From Leptospira biflexa (GTDB lineage Bacteria; Spirochaetota; DYNZ01): DNA of 64,000 nucleotides. The notes under the pieces were generated by a model. That model ran no database searches and had not been told where the DNA came from. It saw only the letters and a program-made list of their open reading frames with translations. A program made the translations under genes and the position numbers. How positions within the stretch are numbered: position 1 is the first letter of the stretch; each line of letters begins with the position of its first letter. Location: the NCBI GenBank assembly GCA_020720805.1, contig DYNZ01000009.1, positions 1-64,000 of the forward strand, read 5' to 3'. This document shows, piece by piece, positions 18,582 to 27,358 of this stretch.

Positions 18582-19382
18582 TTAGGAGATCGGTGGAACC
18601 TTGACAGCCAAATCGCCAGCATTGGTCTGATAGATAATGTTGAGCTGTCTGCTCTCCACATTCTCAAAAATATAGTAATCCGCATTCAACCTTTGCAGCG
18701 TCTCAGCGGCATCCTCCTGGGTAAAACGGTTTACCTGAAAATCACGCGTTTCCGTTTTTACAATCTGCTTTGGATCCAGCTCATCGGACTGAAGCTCAAA
18801 GGTATGCATTCTCGCCCCCTCCGTTGCATTCTCCACAATCGAGCACGATCCATTTTTACGGCGGTAAGCTACTGCGTAGTTATGTCTCTTAAACTCATCC
18901 GGAGTTTCCTGGGTTTGTAACCCCTGACGAAATAGGAGGAAACGGTCACGATTCATCAACAACTGCAGAATCGCCTCAACCGGCAGCATCGGCTTATTTT
19001 CTGTTTCGATTATTCGGATCGAAAAACCCTCTTCTCGATCCGCGTTGGCAAACGATGCCTGCGAGAAATCCTGATCACGGGAGCTATTTTTATTGCGCTT
19101 ATCCGTAACGCGCTCTTTGTATCGGCGAATCTGTTTTTCCATTTTTTCAAAAAGATTATCAATCGAGGCATACATATCCGCGCTCTTGACCTGTGCATGG
19201 AAAACTACATTATCGCCATTGATAGTCACCTCCGCGATATGATCCAATTTTTCTACCAATAGTGTGACGTGCGCATCAAGCAATTGATTAAAATACTTTT
19301 CTACCTTACCGATTTTTTTATCAACATAATCCCGCAGGGGTTCTGTTACCACTATGTTCTTTCCTGTTATGGTTATATCCAT
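18582..19382 (-). CDS. hpf: Long ribosome hibernation promoting factor with duplicated C-terminal domain
   Basis: A 266-residue protein, clearly longer than typical long HPF (about 180-190). The N-terminal S30AE domain, which blocks the 30S decoding centre, covers residues 1-95 (DITITGKNIVVTEPLRDYV). After a charged linker come two copies of the S30AE C-terminal dimerisation domain. The first is about 119-185 (KPMLPVEAILQLLMNRDRF ... NYAVAYRRKNGSCSIVE), the second about 207-262 (RFTQEDAAETLQRL ... YYIFENVESRQLNIIYQ). The first copy has an insert before its last strands. The ribosome site AGGAGG is strong. An 82-base gap upstream probably has its own promoter. It lies between rpoN and hprK. 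Confidence 0.92.
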   Translation of the reverse strand: MDITITGKNIVVTEPLRDYVDKKIGKVEKYFNQLLDAHVTLLVEKLDHIAEVTINGDNVVFHAQVKSADMYASIDNLFEKMEKQIRRYKERVTDKRNKNSSRDQDFSQASFANADREEGFSIRIIETENKPMLPVEAILQLLMNRDRFLLFRQGLQTQETPDEFKRHNYAVAYRRKNGSCSIVENATEGARMHTFELQSDELDPKQIVKTETRDFQVNRFTQEDAAETLQRLNADYYIFENVESRQLNIIYQTNAGDLAVKVPPIS

Positions 19383-19464
19383 CTCATCCTCCTTTTGTCA
19401 AATTCTTGTTTTTTCATCCTAAAATCTAAATTATGTTATAATAGCAATTGTCCGCTGAGCTCCC

Positions 19465-20874
19465 CTATTTTTGCTGCCTGCGCTTGGACGAGGTAGGGAT
19501 ACCCAACTCCTCACGATACTTGGCCACAGTTCGCCTGGCAAGCTCCAAACCCTTTTGCCGCAGTTTTTCCGCTATCTCCTGATCGCTCAAGGATTTGGTT
19601 TCGGCTTTTACCAACTCCTGAATCCATTGCTTCACCTGAAGGGTAGCCGTCTCCTCACCCGATTCGGATAGGAGGGATCTGGCAAAAAAGGACTTCAATT
19701 CAAATACACCCCAGGAAGTTTCAACATATTTTCCATTTACAGTTCGGCTGACGCTAGATTTATGTAAGGAAACCATCTCCGCAACATCCTGAAGCGAGAG
19801 AGGCTTCAAAGCAGATGGGCCACGCAGGAAGAACTCTCGCTGCTTCTCTACAATAGCCTTTGTTACAGCCAACAAGGTTCGCCTGCGCTGCTCCACTCCC
19901 CGGATCAACCATTGCGCCGCTGTCAGTTTCTGCGACAAATAGTTTTTATCCTCTTTTTTTAGATCTCCCGATTTATCCCTTAATAAATTCTGATATTCAC
20001 GATTAATGCTCACCTTGGGAAGCCATTGATCATTGAGTTCAACGATAATCTCTCCATCCATAGAATAGATAAATAGATCTGGCAGAATATAGCGAATCCC
20101 CTCACTACCGTACTGTGCTGCAGGAAAAGGCGATAAAGAGCTCAATTTATGAAACAGCTCTCCTACCTGATCTTCGCTCAGATTCCATAAAGCGGCTACT
20201 TTGGCGCTATCCCACTCATCCTTCGAGGTATAGAAATAGCGGAGGAGATCAGGCAAGAGCTTTTCACCGGGATAGAGAATGCGCGCCTGCACCTCCAAAG
20301 AGTCCAGGACTCCTGAAGTAGCCAATCCAATGGGATCAAACTCCTGAATTGCGCGAAGTATCCTCTCCCGTTGGTCACTATCCTGAAATCCGGCTGCCTG
20401 GGCGATCTCTGCTGGATCTCTGTCAAAAAAACCTTTTTCATTGAGAGCAGTAATCAAAACCATGGCCAACCCCAAATCCTGCTCCTTGGAAAACTCGACG
20501 TGAGCCTGCTCTTCCAGGAGATCACGAAAATTTTTCTCCTGGTACACGGCTCCTTCCAAAAAACTGCGCAGGCGGTCCCCTGAATCCGGCGAGCCCTGTC
20601 CGGACGGCTGGTACTCCTCGCTCTGGTTGTTATTGAAACTGTTTTCCCAGCCTAAATCTTTTTTCTCTTCGCTGGTTTCCTTTGGTTCGAGCTTCGTTTT
20701 TGGCGCCTCCGGCAGCTCGATCATCTCCAGCATAGGATTTTCCATAACCTCAGTCTCTATACGCTGGTAGAGCTCCAGGGTATTGAGTTGCAGCATCTCG
20801 ATAGATTGACGCAGCTGCTGGGTCATCTGCAGTTTCTGCGATTGAATTAGGTCTGTTCGAATACCGGTTTTCAT
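19465..20874 (-). CDS. rpoN: RNA polymerase sigma-54 factor
   Basis: A 469-residue sigma factor. Region I is Gln/Leu rich (LIQSQKLQMTQQLRQSIEML), followed by an acidic region II. The core-binding domain and helix-turn-helix (LSLQDVAEMVSLHKSSVSR) follow, and the RpoN box is ARRTVAKYREELGIPTSSKR near the C-terminus. All expected regions are present. Sigma-54 promoters need AAA+ activators; none is encoded in this window, and I did not find a convincing GG/GC promoter here. It lies 11 bases after lptB, the common lptB-rpoN-hpf arrangement. Confidence 0.97.
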   Translation of the reverse strand: MKTGIRTDLIQSQKLQMTQQLRQSIEMLQLNTLELYQRIETEVMENPMLEMIELPEAPKTKLEPKETSEEKKDLGWENSFNNNQSEEYQPSGQGSPDSGDRLRSFLEGAVYQEKNFRDLLEEQAHVEFSKEQDLGLAMVLITALNEKGFFDRDPAEIAQAAGFQDSDQRERILRAIQEFDPIGLATSGVLDSLEVQARILYPGEKLLPDLLRYFYTSKDEWDSAKVAALWNLSEDQVGELFHKLSSLSPFPAAQYGSEGIRYILPDLFIYSMDGEIIVELNDQWLPKVSINREYQNLLRDKSGDLKKEDKNYLSQKLTAAQWLIRGVEQRRRTLLAVTKAIVEKQREFFLRGPSALKPLSLQDVAEMVSLHKSSVSRTVNGKYVETSWGVFELKSFFARSLLSESGEETATLQVKQWIQELVKAETKSLSDQEIAEKLRQKGLELARRTVAKYREELGIPTSSKRRQQK

Positions 20875-20885
20875 CGCTTTTCCGC

Positions 20886-21668
20886 TTACATTGTAAAATC
20901 TTCGCCCAGATAAATACGCCGGGCTTCGGGATCATTGATAAGCTCCTGGGCTGATCCAGCTTTTAACACTTTTCCAGAATACATGATATAGGATCGATCT
21001 GTAATTTTCAATGTTTCCCGAACATTATGATCTGTAATTAAGATACCTAAATTTTTCCGTTTTAGCTCTGAAATTACAGATTGAATATCCTGCACAGCTA
21101 TGGGGTCAACCCCTGCAAAGGGTTCATCAAGTAGTAAAAATTTAGGTTCTATAGCCAAAGCCCGGGCAATTTCCGCGCGGCGTCGCTCGCCACCTGAAAG
21201 CGTGTAGCCCTTTTGTTCTGCAACATGGGTTATGGCAAGCTCCTCCAGCAGTTGATCCGCGCGCTCTTTGCGTTTATGCGAAGCGGTTCCCTGCATCTCC
21301 AGGATAGCTTCAACGTTCTGCCGGACAGTTAATTTTCGAAAAACAGAGGCCTCCTGCGCCAGGTAACCCACGCCGAGTCTGGCCCGCTGGTACATCGGCA
21401 GCGGGGAAATATCCTCATGATCAAGATAGACCTTTCCCGCATCTGGCTTTACCAGACCAACAATCATATAAAAAGTAGTTGTTTTTCCAGCTCCGTTGGG
21501 GCCAAGCAGACCAACCACCTCGCCTTGTCGAACTTCCACATGAACGCCACTCACAACCGTTCTCTTTTTATATATTTTCACCAGACCCTCCGTGCGCAGG
21601 AGGGCGTTAGTTGTTAGCGACAGCTCGGCTTTGGGATGACTCTTTTTCGAAAAAAAATCCATTCTCAT
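20886..21668 (-). CDS. lptB: LPS export ABC transporter ATP-binding protein LptB
   Basis: A 260-residue ATPase. Walker A GPNGAGKTTTFYMIVGL, the signature LSGGERRRAEIARALAI, and Walker B FLLLDEPFAGVDPIAV are all intact. DPIAVQDI and the H-loop ITDHNVRETL are as in LptB. It would power LptFG-driven extraction of LPS from the inner membrane; lptF and lptG are not in the window. An extra 20-25 residues precede the canonical start. The ATG follows the OstA-like stop codon directly, with AGGAG overlapping that end, so translation is coupled. Confidence 0.96.
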   Translation of the reverse strand: MRMDFFSKKSHPKAELSLTTNALLRTEGLVKIYKKRTVVSGVHVEVRQGEVVGLLGPNGAGKTTTFYMIVGLVKPDAGKVYLDHEDISPLPMYQRARLGVGYLAQEASVFRKLTVRQNVEAILEMQGTASHKRKERADQLLEELAITHVAEQKGYTLSGGERRRAEIARALAIEPKFLLLDEPFAGVDPIAVQDIQSVISELKRKNLGILITDHNVRETLKITDRSYIMYSGKVLKAGSAQELINDPEARRIYLGEDFTM

Positions 21669-23342
21669 TTACTCCTGAGCCTGCCATCCATCTCGGATTC
21701 GGATGTCATCCTGCATACCAAGGATCCGCTCGATCTGCTCAACGGACATGGGAACTGGCCAGTTAACCTCCCCTTTGGGGGAAATGACATTCGCTCGCAG
21801 AGCATTCTGCAACTCCATAATCTGGGTATCTAATCTGTACTGCATAAAGCCAGCTTCGAGATAGGAATCGCCATCTGACGCCAGGGGCGCTCCTGGAATC
21901 CAGAGAAGTTTTTCCTGTTCTTTATAAACAGCGTAATGGCCAGTAAAACGCCTGCCCCACTGCTGAACAACCACTTTTCCCTTTAAATAGCTGACCTTCT
22001 CCACAAAAAATCTTTCTATTTCATCGCTACGTAAATGAGTCGCCCAGACAAGACGCTGAGGAAATTGTCTCTCTTTTTTTTGAACGAGAATCAAGTAAGC
22101 CTTATTTTGAAAACGCCCCCATTGCTGCATACGGTCATACGAAAACCGATTGGCAAACACTATACTACCCTCCTGAAAATTTTGGGCAAATACATTTCCG
22201 CGACCGGCGAGCCATCGGTGTCCGCTTCCCCTGGCATACAGGTAATCTGCCATAAAAAAACCATCATGCATTCGATAAAAACCATTTCCGGTTATTTCAA
22301 TAAAATTTTTCTCTTCGTCTTCTTGGCTGTAATGAACCATATCGCCATAGATATCAATGCGACTCTCCTGAAAACGGCGCATTCTTAGGAGCTTTTCCCA
22401 GGATGACCCATTTTTCAAATAACGTTCTGCTACCGCATAACGCCGCAAACGAAATGGAGAATCCGAAGAATTTTCCCCTTTTTCGCTATCTGATGGTGCT
22501 ACAGATTTTTTTTGCCTGGAACCCTGTCCGGCGGAGAGAAACGGATCCCGATAGCCCGGATCAAGAGGATCCAGGTTGTAATCATAGAGCGTAAGGTGAA
22601 CCTTCTCCTGCATCAGAAGAACTTTTTTCTGCACAAAATAGTGGATCCATTCTGCCCTGTAGGTATCATCCCCTCTTTTGATCACACTATCTTTTTCCAA
22701 AGTCAACTGCTCATCCATCTCCTGAAACCAAACCTGCTTGGCCTCACCCTGCAACTGCTCATTGCTTTTCTGAAATGTGACCTTACCTGTAACATGGACA
22801 ACCTTGCTTTTTTGAAAGCGTCGAAATTCCGTACCATGAATAATGAGCGAGTACCCCTCCCTGGCATCTGGATCCTTAGCGCCCTTTTCAGCCGCTCTCT
22901 GGTAATGCAACCAGGGATTCCTGGTAATGCGCGCATAGGATTCACGGGGATCCTGGTCCGCATATTGAAAATACTCGCCATAGCCGCCGCGCAACACAGT
23001 TCGCTCCTTCGCGTTTCGGATCTGAACCCCGCCATAGGCATAGGCCTCATCCATCTGTCTGCCAACAACCTTGATGCGGTAAGCTCGAATCGAAATATCA
23101 TCCTGTCGCACAAAAGCGTTACCGATAATCTCCACGATCTCAACTACGGCGTGCGGATTGCCTGGCTCAGGTTTCTTAACCTGCGAATAGAGAAAACGGT
23201 CGCCAGAAAAATGGAGAGGTCCTCGCTTCTCTTTCGGCCTGGTCTGGGAAACAAGGGGTTGCGCGCCAATAAGGTGCAGAAAAAAAATAATAGCTAAAAT
23301 ATATTGATAAAGCACTCGTTGCTCTGTCGGTTGACGCCACAT
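21669..23342 (-). CDS. OstA-like/LptA-like periplasmic protein
   Basis: A protein of about 557 residues with an N-terminal signal segment (YILAIIFFLHLIGAQPLVSQ). The rest is made of repeating beta-strand units of the OstA/LptA type, for example VVEIVEIIGNAFVRQDDI, SKVVHVTGKVTFQKSNEQLQ, NFIEITGNGFYRMHDGF and LKGKVVVQQWGRRFTGHYA. It is much longer than LptA and shorter than LptD, and no C-terminal barrel is evident. It probably forms the periplasmic bridge for LPS transfer between LptC and the outer membrane. A TTG at 23,345 precedes, but the ATG at 23,342 overlapping the lptC stop (TGATG) is a better start. The lptC-this gene-lptB order supports the role. Confidence 0.85.
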   Translation of the reverse strand: MWRQPTEQRVLYQYILAIIFFLHLIGAQPLVSQTRPKEKRGPLHFSGDRFLYSQVKKPEPGNPHAVVEIVEIIGNAFVRQDDISIRAYRIKVVGRQMDEAYAYGGVQIRNAKERTVLRGGYGEYFQYADQDPRESYARITRNPWLHYQRAAEKGAKDPDAREGYSLIIHGTEFRRFQKSKVVHVTGKVTFQKSNEQLQGEAKQVWFQEMDEQLTLEKDSVIKRGDDTYRAEWIHYFVQKKVLLMQEKVHLTLYDYNLDPLDPGYRDPFLSAGQGSRQKKSVAPSDSEKGENSSDSPFRLRRYAVAERYLKNGSSWEKLLRMRRFQESRIDIYGDMVHYSQEDEEKNFIEITGNGFYRMHDGFFMADYLYARGSGHRWLAGRGNVFAQNFQEGSIVFANRFSYDRMQQWGRFQNKAYLILVQKKERQFPQRLVWATHLRSDEIERFFVEKVSYLKGKVVVQQWGRRFTGHYAVYKEQEKLLWIPGAPLASDGDSYLEAGFMQYRLDTQIMELQNALRANVISPKGEVNWPVPMSVEQIERILGMQDDIRIRDGWQAQE

Positions 23343-23911
23343 CAATTGCGTATCCCCCGCACGTTCGCCAATAATTCTATTTTTTTGAAACCCATATCCG
23401 CGCGCATACCAGTGCCCAGCAATACATCACCGTTGGGCCTCTCCACGCGAACGGGATCAGGAGTGGTCACCAATTTCTCTTTTTTGGAATATTTCAATGT
23501 TTCCGTTTTCAATACTGTCTGTTCGTCATTTTCGGCAACCACATTTCCAGATAGATATATATCCTGGGTTTCATCAAAGAGAGTACCCGTATCAGAGCTG
23601 ATCTGGTAGCGCTGGCGACCTTGCTCATCATAATGATACAAGGTAAATTTATAGACAATTGTTTTTTTTTCCAAGGAAAAAACCTCAGCCTTTTCAGACT
23701 GAAGATACCACTCCCGTTTACCGTTATGATAGCCATACGATGTAAAATGATAGATGACAGCGCTGGGAATCTTCTCGGCAGCCAGATCACCCTGCTTTGA
23801 CCTGTCAAAATCGCCGCAGGACGCCAGCGCTCCAATCATCGCCAAAGCGAATGCGACCAATGATAAGGTTTGGCTTCGTCTGAGAACAATCCGGAAATGC
23901 TGAAAAATCAT
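23342..23911 (-). CDS. lptC: LptC-like lipoprotein, LPS export
   Basis: A 189-residue protein with an N-terminal hydrophobic segment ending in ALASC, a plausible lipobox, so it may be lipid anchored rather than bitopic as in E. coli. The beta-strand pattern of LptC/OstA follows: SEKAEVFSLEKKTIVYKF, YQISSDTGTLFDETQDIYL and LKTETLKYSKKEKLVTTPDP. The last of these is the characteristic LptC segment that precedes GMRADMGFKKIELL. It overlaps pcrA by four bases (ATGA) upstream and the OstA-like gene downstream. Its job is to pass LPS from the LptBFG complex to the OstA-like protein. Confidence 0.88.
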   Translation of the reverse strand: MIFQHFRIVLRRSQTLSLVAFALAMIGALASCGDFDRSKQGDLAAEKIPSAVIYHFTSYGYHNGKREWYLQSEKAEVFSLEKKTIVYKFTLYHYDEQGRQRYQISSDTGTLFDETQDIYLSGNVVAENDEQTVLKTETLKYSKKEKLVTTPDPVRVERPNGDVLLGTGMRADMGFKKIELLANVRGIRN

Positions 23912-26175
23912 AATTTTTCCAAAGGGGTGTACTTCTCAAGAAATGGTTTTGGCGTCTGACCACGAAATGATATATACAACCGAACAAAATTGCCATTTTT
24001 AACGATGCGTTCAATGGTTCCTTCGCCGTAGTTGGGATGACGGACGCGCTGTCCTTCGCTGTATCCTTTTTCCGAAACCGCTACGCCCTTGTCGGGGATA
24101 AAATCCCTCAAAGAGTTCTTCTTTCTGGAGTGGGCGAACTGTTCCTTCTCTTCATAAAAAAATGAGTCCTCATCTACCTCCCTGGTCAGGGCTCTCGGGC
24201 GCAATGCTGCATCCTTATTTAAGAGTTTTGCCGGTATTTCGTCCAGAAAACGCGAGGGCATCCTGGGAACCATGGCGCCATACTGCCGTCGAAAACGGAC
24301 GCAGCTCATAAACAGGCGATCTTTGGCTCTGGTAATACCAACATAGCAAAGCCTGCGCTCCTCTTCCATCTCATCGCCCTCCTCCACCTCCTGGTTGACC
24401 GCCGATCCATGTGGAAAAATTCCCTCCTCCATACCACAAAGAAAAACATTGGTAAATTCCAGACCTTTGGCGTTATGCACAGTCATCAAATGAACAAGGC
24501 CGTAGGGATATTCCCCCTGATTCTGTTTATCCGGATTTTCCGAGTCTGTATATAGACCGATCTCCTGCAGATAACGTTCTATGCTGCTGATATTTTTTTC
24601 ATCTGTATTGGTCAGCATCTCCTCCCAATCCGCAATCGAATTCAACAACTCCTGGATATTCTCCCTGCGGCTTTCTCCTTCGGGGGAATCATCCTGGTTT
24701 AGAAAGGCCATGTAACCGGTTGCTTCGACCATAAACCGAACAAACTGCAATAAAGAAATTTCTGAACCAACCTTGCTCGCCTCAATGCGGATTTTCCGCA
24801 TAAACTCAACAAAATCACCAATTTTTCTATTCTGAACCTGCCTCTCCAGTACTTCCCACAGGGCGATTCCGGCAGCATCCGCCTCCTCAAGCATTTTTCC
24901 CAGTGTCACACCGCCGATGCCCCTGGCCGGGGTATTGATTATGCGAACCAGGGCGATGGTATCGCTGGGGTTGGCCACACAGCGCAGATAGGCGAGGACA
25001 TCTTTTACCTCTTTGCGCTCATAAAATTTCATTCCCCCATAGATAATATAAGGGATATTTCGTGATCTAAGGAACTCTTCAAATGGCCTGGACTGGTAAT
25101 TCATCCTGTAAAAAATGGCCATCTCTTTCAATGGTTGCCCGTAATCAAGCTGTAGAGATCGTATTTTCTCAATGACCCAGAAGGCCTCTTCGCGCTCGTC
25201 CGTTAATATTTTTTGCGTTATCTTCTCGCCCCCGTCGCGTCCGGTCCATAATTTTTTTTCCATCCTGTTCACGTTTTTGCTGACCACATGAAATGCAGCG
25301 TCCAAAATCACCGACGTTGACCGGTAATTCTGTTCCAGCTTTACGATTACAGCGTCAGGAAAATCTTTTTGAAAATCGAGAATATTGCGGATATCAGCGC
25401 CGCGCCATGAGTAGATAGACTGGTCGTCATCACCGACCACACATAAATTCCGATGGTTATTGGCCAGCAACCGCGCTAATAAATATTGGACGCGGTTCGT
25501 ATCCTGATACTCATCGATCATGATGTACTGCCAACGATCCCTATACTTTTGCAAAACATCGCTTCTTTCAAGAAACAATTCTACAGTTCGCATTAAAAGA
25601 TCGTTAAAGTCCAGAGCCTGGTATTCGCGCATCAACTCCTCATAACGCCGGTATATCTTAGCGGTAATTTCCCGAAACATATCTGCCGACGCAATCGCCT
25701 GTTCAGCGTATTTTATCGCATCAATTAATTGATCTTTGCTGCGAAAGATTTCATGAAGGATGGTGGCTGGAATAAATTTCTTTGGATCAAGATCCATGCT
25801 TTTTAGAATTTGTTTGATCAGGCTTTCGCTGTCCTGTGTGTCATAAATAGAAAAATGGGAAGGAATACCTATCTTGTCGCCATCCCGGCGCAGGATAAAA
25901 AGGCAGGCGGAATGAAAGGTCTTGATCAATATATCCTCTGCCATAGGACCCACGGCATCCCTAACCCTATTCCGCATCTCCAGGGAGGCTTTGTTGGTAA
26001 AGGTCACCGCGAGAATAGCCCAGGGCGCGACTCCACGATTCAGAATAAGATCAGCGATTCTGGTGGTGATTACTTTGGTTTTTCCTGAACCTGCGCCAGC
26101 CAGAATCAACAAAGGACCCTTTACATGGTCAACTGCCAGGCGCTGTTTGTCGTTGAGCTGATCGAGTTGCTGCAA
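23908..26175 (-). CDS. pcrA: UvrD/PcrA-type DNA helicase
   Basis: A 755-residue superfamily 1A helicase. The Q motif LNDKQRLAVDHVKGPLLILAG, Walker A AGAGSGKTKVITTRIA and Walker B MIDEYQDTNRVQYLLARL are present. Further motifs are GDDDQSIYSWRGA, LEQNYRST and LMTVHNAKGLEF...CGMEEGIFPH. The C-terminal segment, VRHPNYGEGTIERIVKNG, is the Tudor-like domain that binds RNA polymerase in PcrA. It acts in nucleotide-excision repair and replication conflicts. A TTG start is used, with a GGAGGGGG-type stretch upstream. Whether to call it PcrA or UvrD cannot be settled from sequence alone. It is co-transcribed with ruvA upstream. Confidence 0.95.
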   Translation of the reverse strand: MQQLDQLNDKQRLAVDHVKGPLLILAGAGSGKTKVITTRIADLILNRGVAPWAILAVTFTNKASLEMRNRVRDAVGPMAEDILIKTFHSACLFILRRDGDKIGIPSHFSIYDTQDSESLIKQILKSMDLDPKKFIPATILHEIFRSKDQLIDAIKYAEQAIASADMFREITAKIYRRYEELMREYQALDFNDLLMRTVELFLERSDVLQKYRDRWQYIMIDEYQDTNRVQYLLARLLANNHRNLCVVGDDDQSIYSWRGADIRNILDFQKDFPDAVIVKLEQNYRSTSVILDAAFHVVSKNVNRMEKKLWTGRDGGEKITQKILTDEREEAFWVIEKIRSLQLDYGQPLKEMAIFYRMNYQSRPFEEFLRSRNIPYIIYGGMKFYERKEVKDVLAYLRCVANPSDTIALVRIINTPARGIGGVTLGKMLEEADAAGIALWEVLERQVQNRKIGDFVEFMRKIRIEASKVGSEISLLQFVRFMVEATGYMAFLNQDDSPEGESRRENIQELLNSIADWEEMLTNTDEKNISSIERYLQEIGLYTDSENPDKQNQGEYPYGLVHLMTVHNAKGLEFTNVFLCGMEEGIFPHGSAVNQEVEEGDEMEEERRLCYVGITRAKDRLFMSCVRFRRQYGAMVPRMPSRFLDEIPAKLLNKDAALRPRALTREVDEDSFFYEEKEQFAHSRKKNSLRDFIPDKGVAVSEKGYSEGQRVRHPNYGEGTIERIVKNGNFVRLYISFRGQTPKPFLEKYTPLEKL

Positions 26176-26211
26176 ATAAAACCCCCTCCCTCTGCCGGAT
26201 TAAACCGTTTC

Positions 26212-26841
26212 TCACAATAATTCGCGCAGCAGTTCCCGGACAATCTCCCCTGGTTCCTGATCCAAAGGGGGTGTGCCATTGCTTTTCTTTAAAAAGCGCG
26301 CAACGGCAGCTGCCACCTGCTTCTCTTCGTAACCTAGGGAAATTAAACCAAGTCGTGCCTCCTGGAGAGAGTTGGATTCACCAGAGGCACCAATCCCGGC
26401 AGGGCTATCGGACATCTCCGTTCCAGGCTTAAATTTTTTCTGATACTCAAAAATCAACCGCTCCGCTTTGGCCTTGCCAATGCCGGGGATATTCGTCAAA
26501 TCCTGAATCCGGTTTTCCCGAATGGCGCGCAGGAATGTAGCCTGTTCCACACTGGAGATTATGACCATGGCAAGACTGGTACCAATTCCAGGTAGCTGCA
26601 GCAACCTGCGAAACTCGTCCCGTTCCGCGCGGTTGGCAAAGCCAAACAAACGAAAGCTATCTTCCCGATGTAATGTATGGGTCCAGACCTGAAAGAGCAT
26701 CGCCTTATCCCTGGCAACAGCGGCGGATATTGTATGATAGAGATTCAGTGATATATCCAGTTCATAACCCACGCCTTGTACCAGTAAGATGATCCTGCGT
26801 GTATCAAGTTCTAAACAACGCCCCTCCAGGTAACCTATCAT
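26212..26841 (-). CDS. ruvA: Holliday junction branch migration protein RuvA
   Basis: A 209-residue protein. The N-terminal OB fold is MIGYLEGRCLELDTRRIILL. The tandem helix-hairpin-helix motifs are FRRLLQLPGIGTSLAMVIIS and LTNIPGIGKAKAERLIFEY. The C-terminal domain III (LGLISLGYEEKQVAAAVARF) contacts RuvB. It forms tetramers that hold the Holliday junction. It follows ruvC after four bases; ruvB is not in the window. Confidence 0.96.
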   Translation of the reverse strand: MIGYLEGRCLELDTRRIILLVQGVGYELDISLNLYHTISAAVARDKAMLFQVWTHTLHREDSFRLFGFANRAERDEFRRLLQLPGIGTSLAMVIISSVEQATFLRAIRENRIQDLTNIPGIGKAKAERLIFEYQKKFKPGTEMSDSPAGIGASGESNSLQEARLGLISLGYEEKQVAAAVARFLKKSNGTPPLDQEPGEIVRELLRELL

Positions 26842-26845
26842 TTTT

Positions 26846-27358
26846 CTAACCTCTCTTTGCTGCGTTGAGAACTGGATTATGGTGAAACAGCGCTGTCAAA
26901 GCGATAGCCAGAGCATCAGCGGCATCGTCCGGCTCTGGTATGCTTTCCAGGCCACAGAGAAGCATGACCATGCGCTGCACCTCCGCTTTTCCTGCCCGAC
27001 CGGCACCGGCAATCGATCGTTTCACCTGCAATGGTGTGAATTCCACAATCTCCAGGCCTGCTGCTGCGGCTGTCGCGAAGATGACGCCGCGTGCTTCAGC
27101 CACCTGGATGACGGTCTTATGATTTTTCGTAAAAAATAACTTTTCCACGGAGAAAAGATCTGGTTGAAACTGCTGAATCAGCCTTTGCAGGGAGTGCTGG
27201 ATAATCAATAGACGACTTGCATGACCATCTCGAGCCAGAGTCTCTATTACGCCAAATCCGTTTACAGAGACTCTCTGCTGGCCATTTTCACGATGTAAGA
27301 TGCTAAAACCAAGACGGGCATAACCGGGATCTATGCCCATAACAGTCATTCCGGCCAT
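26846..27358 (-). CDS. ruvC: Holliday junction resolvase RuvC
   Basis: A 170-residue RNase H-fold endonuclease. The four catalytic acidic residues are in context: GIDPGYARLGF (first Asp), LFSVEKLFFTKN (Glu), and the C-terminal PEPDDAADALAIALT (two Asp). It cleaves Holliday junctions processed by RuvAB. It overlaps yebC by one base and precedes ruvA, the standard yebC-ruvC-ruvA order. Confidence 0.96.
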   Translation of the reverse strand: MAGMTVMGIDPGYARLGFSILHRENGQQRVSVNGFGVIETLARDGHASRLLIIQHSLQRLIQQFQPDLFSVEKLFFTKNHKTVIQVAEARGVIFATAAAAGLEIVEFTPLQVKRSIAGAGRAGKAEVQRMVMLLCGLESIPEPDDAADALAIALTALFHHNPVLNAAKRG

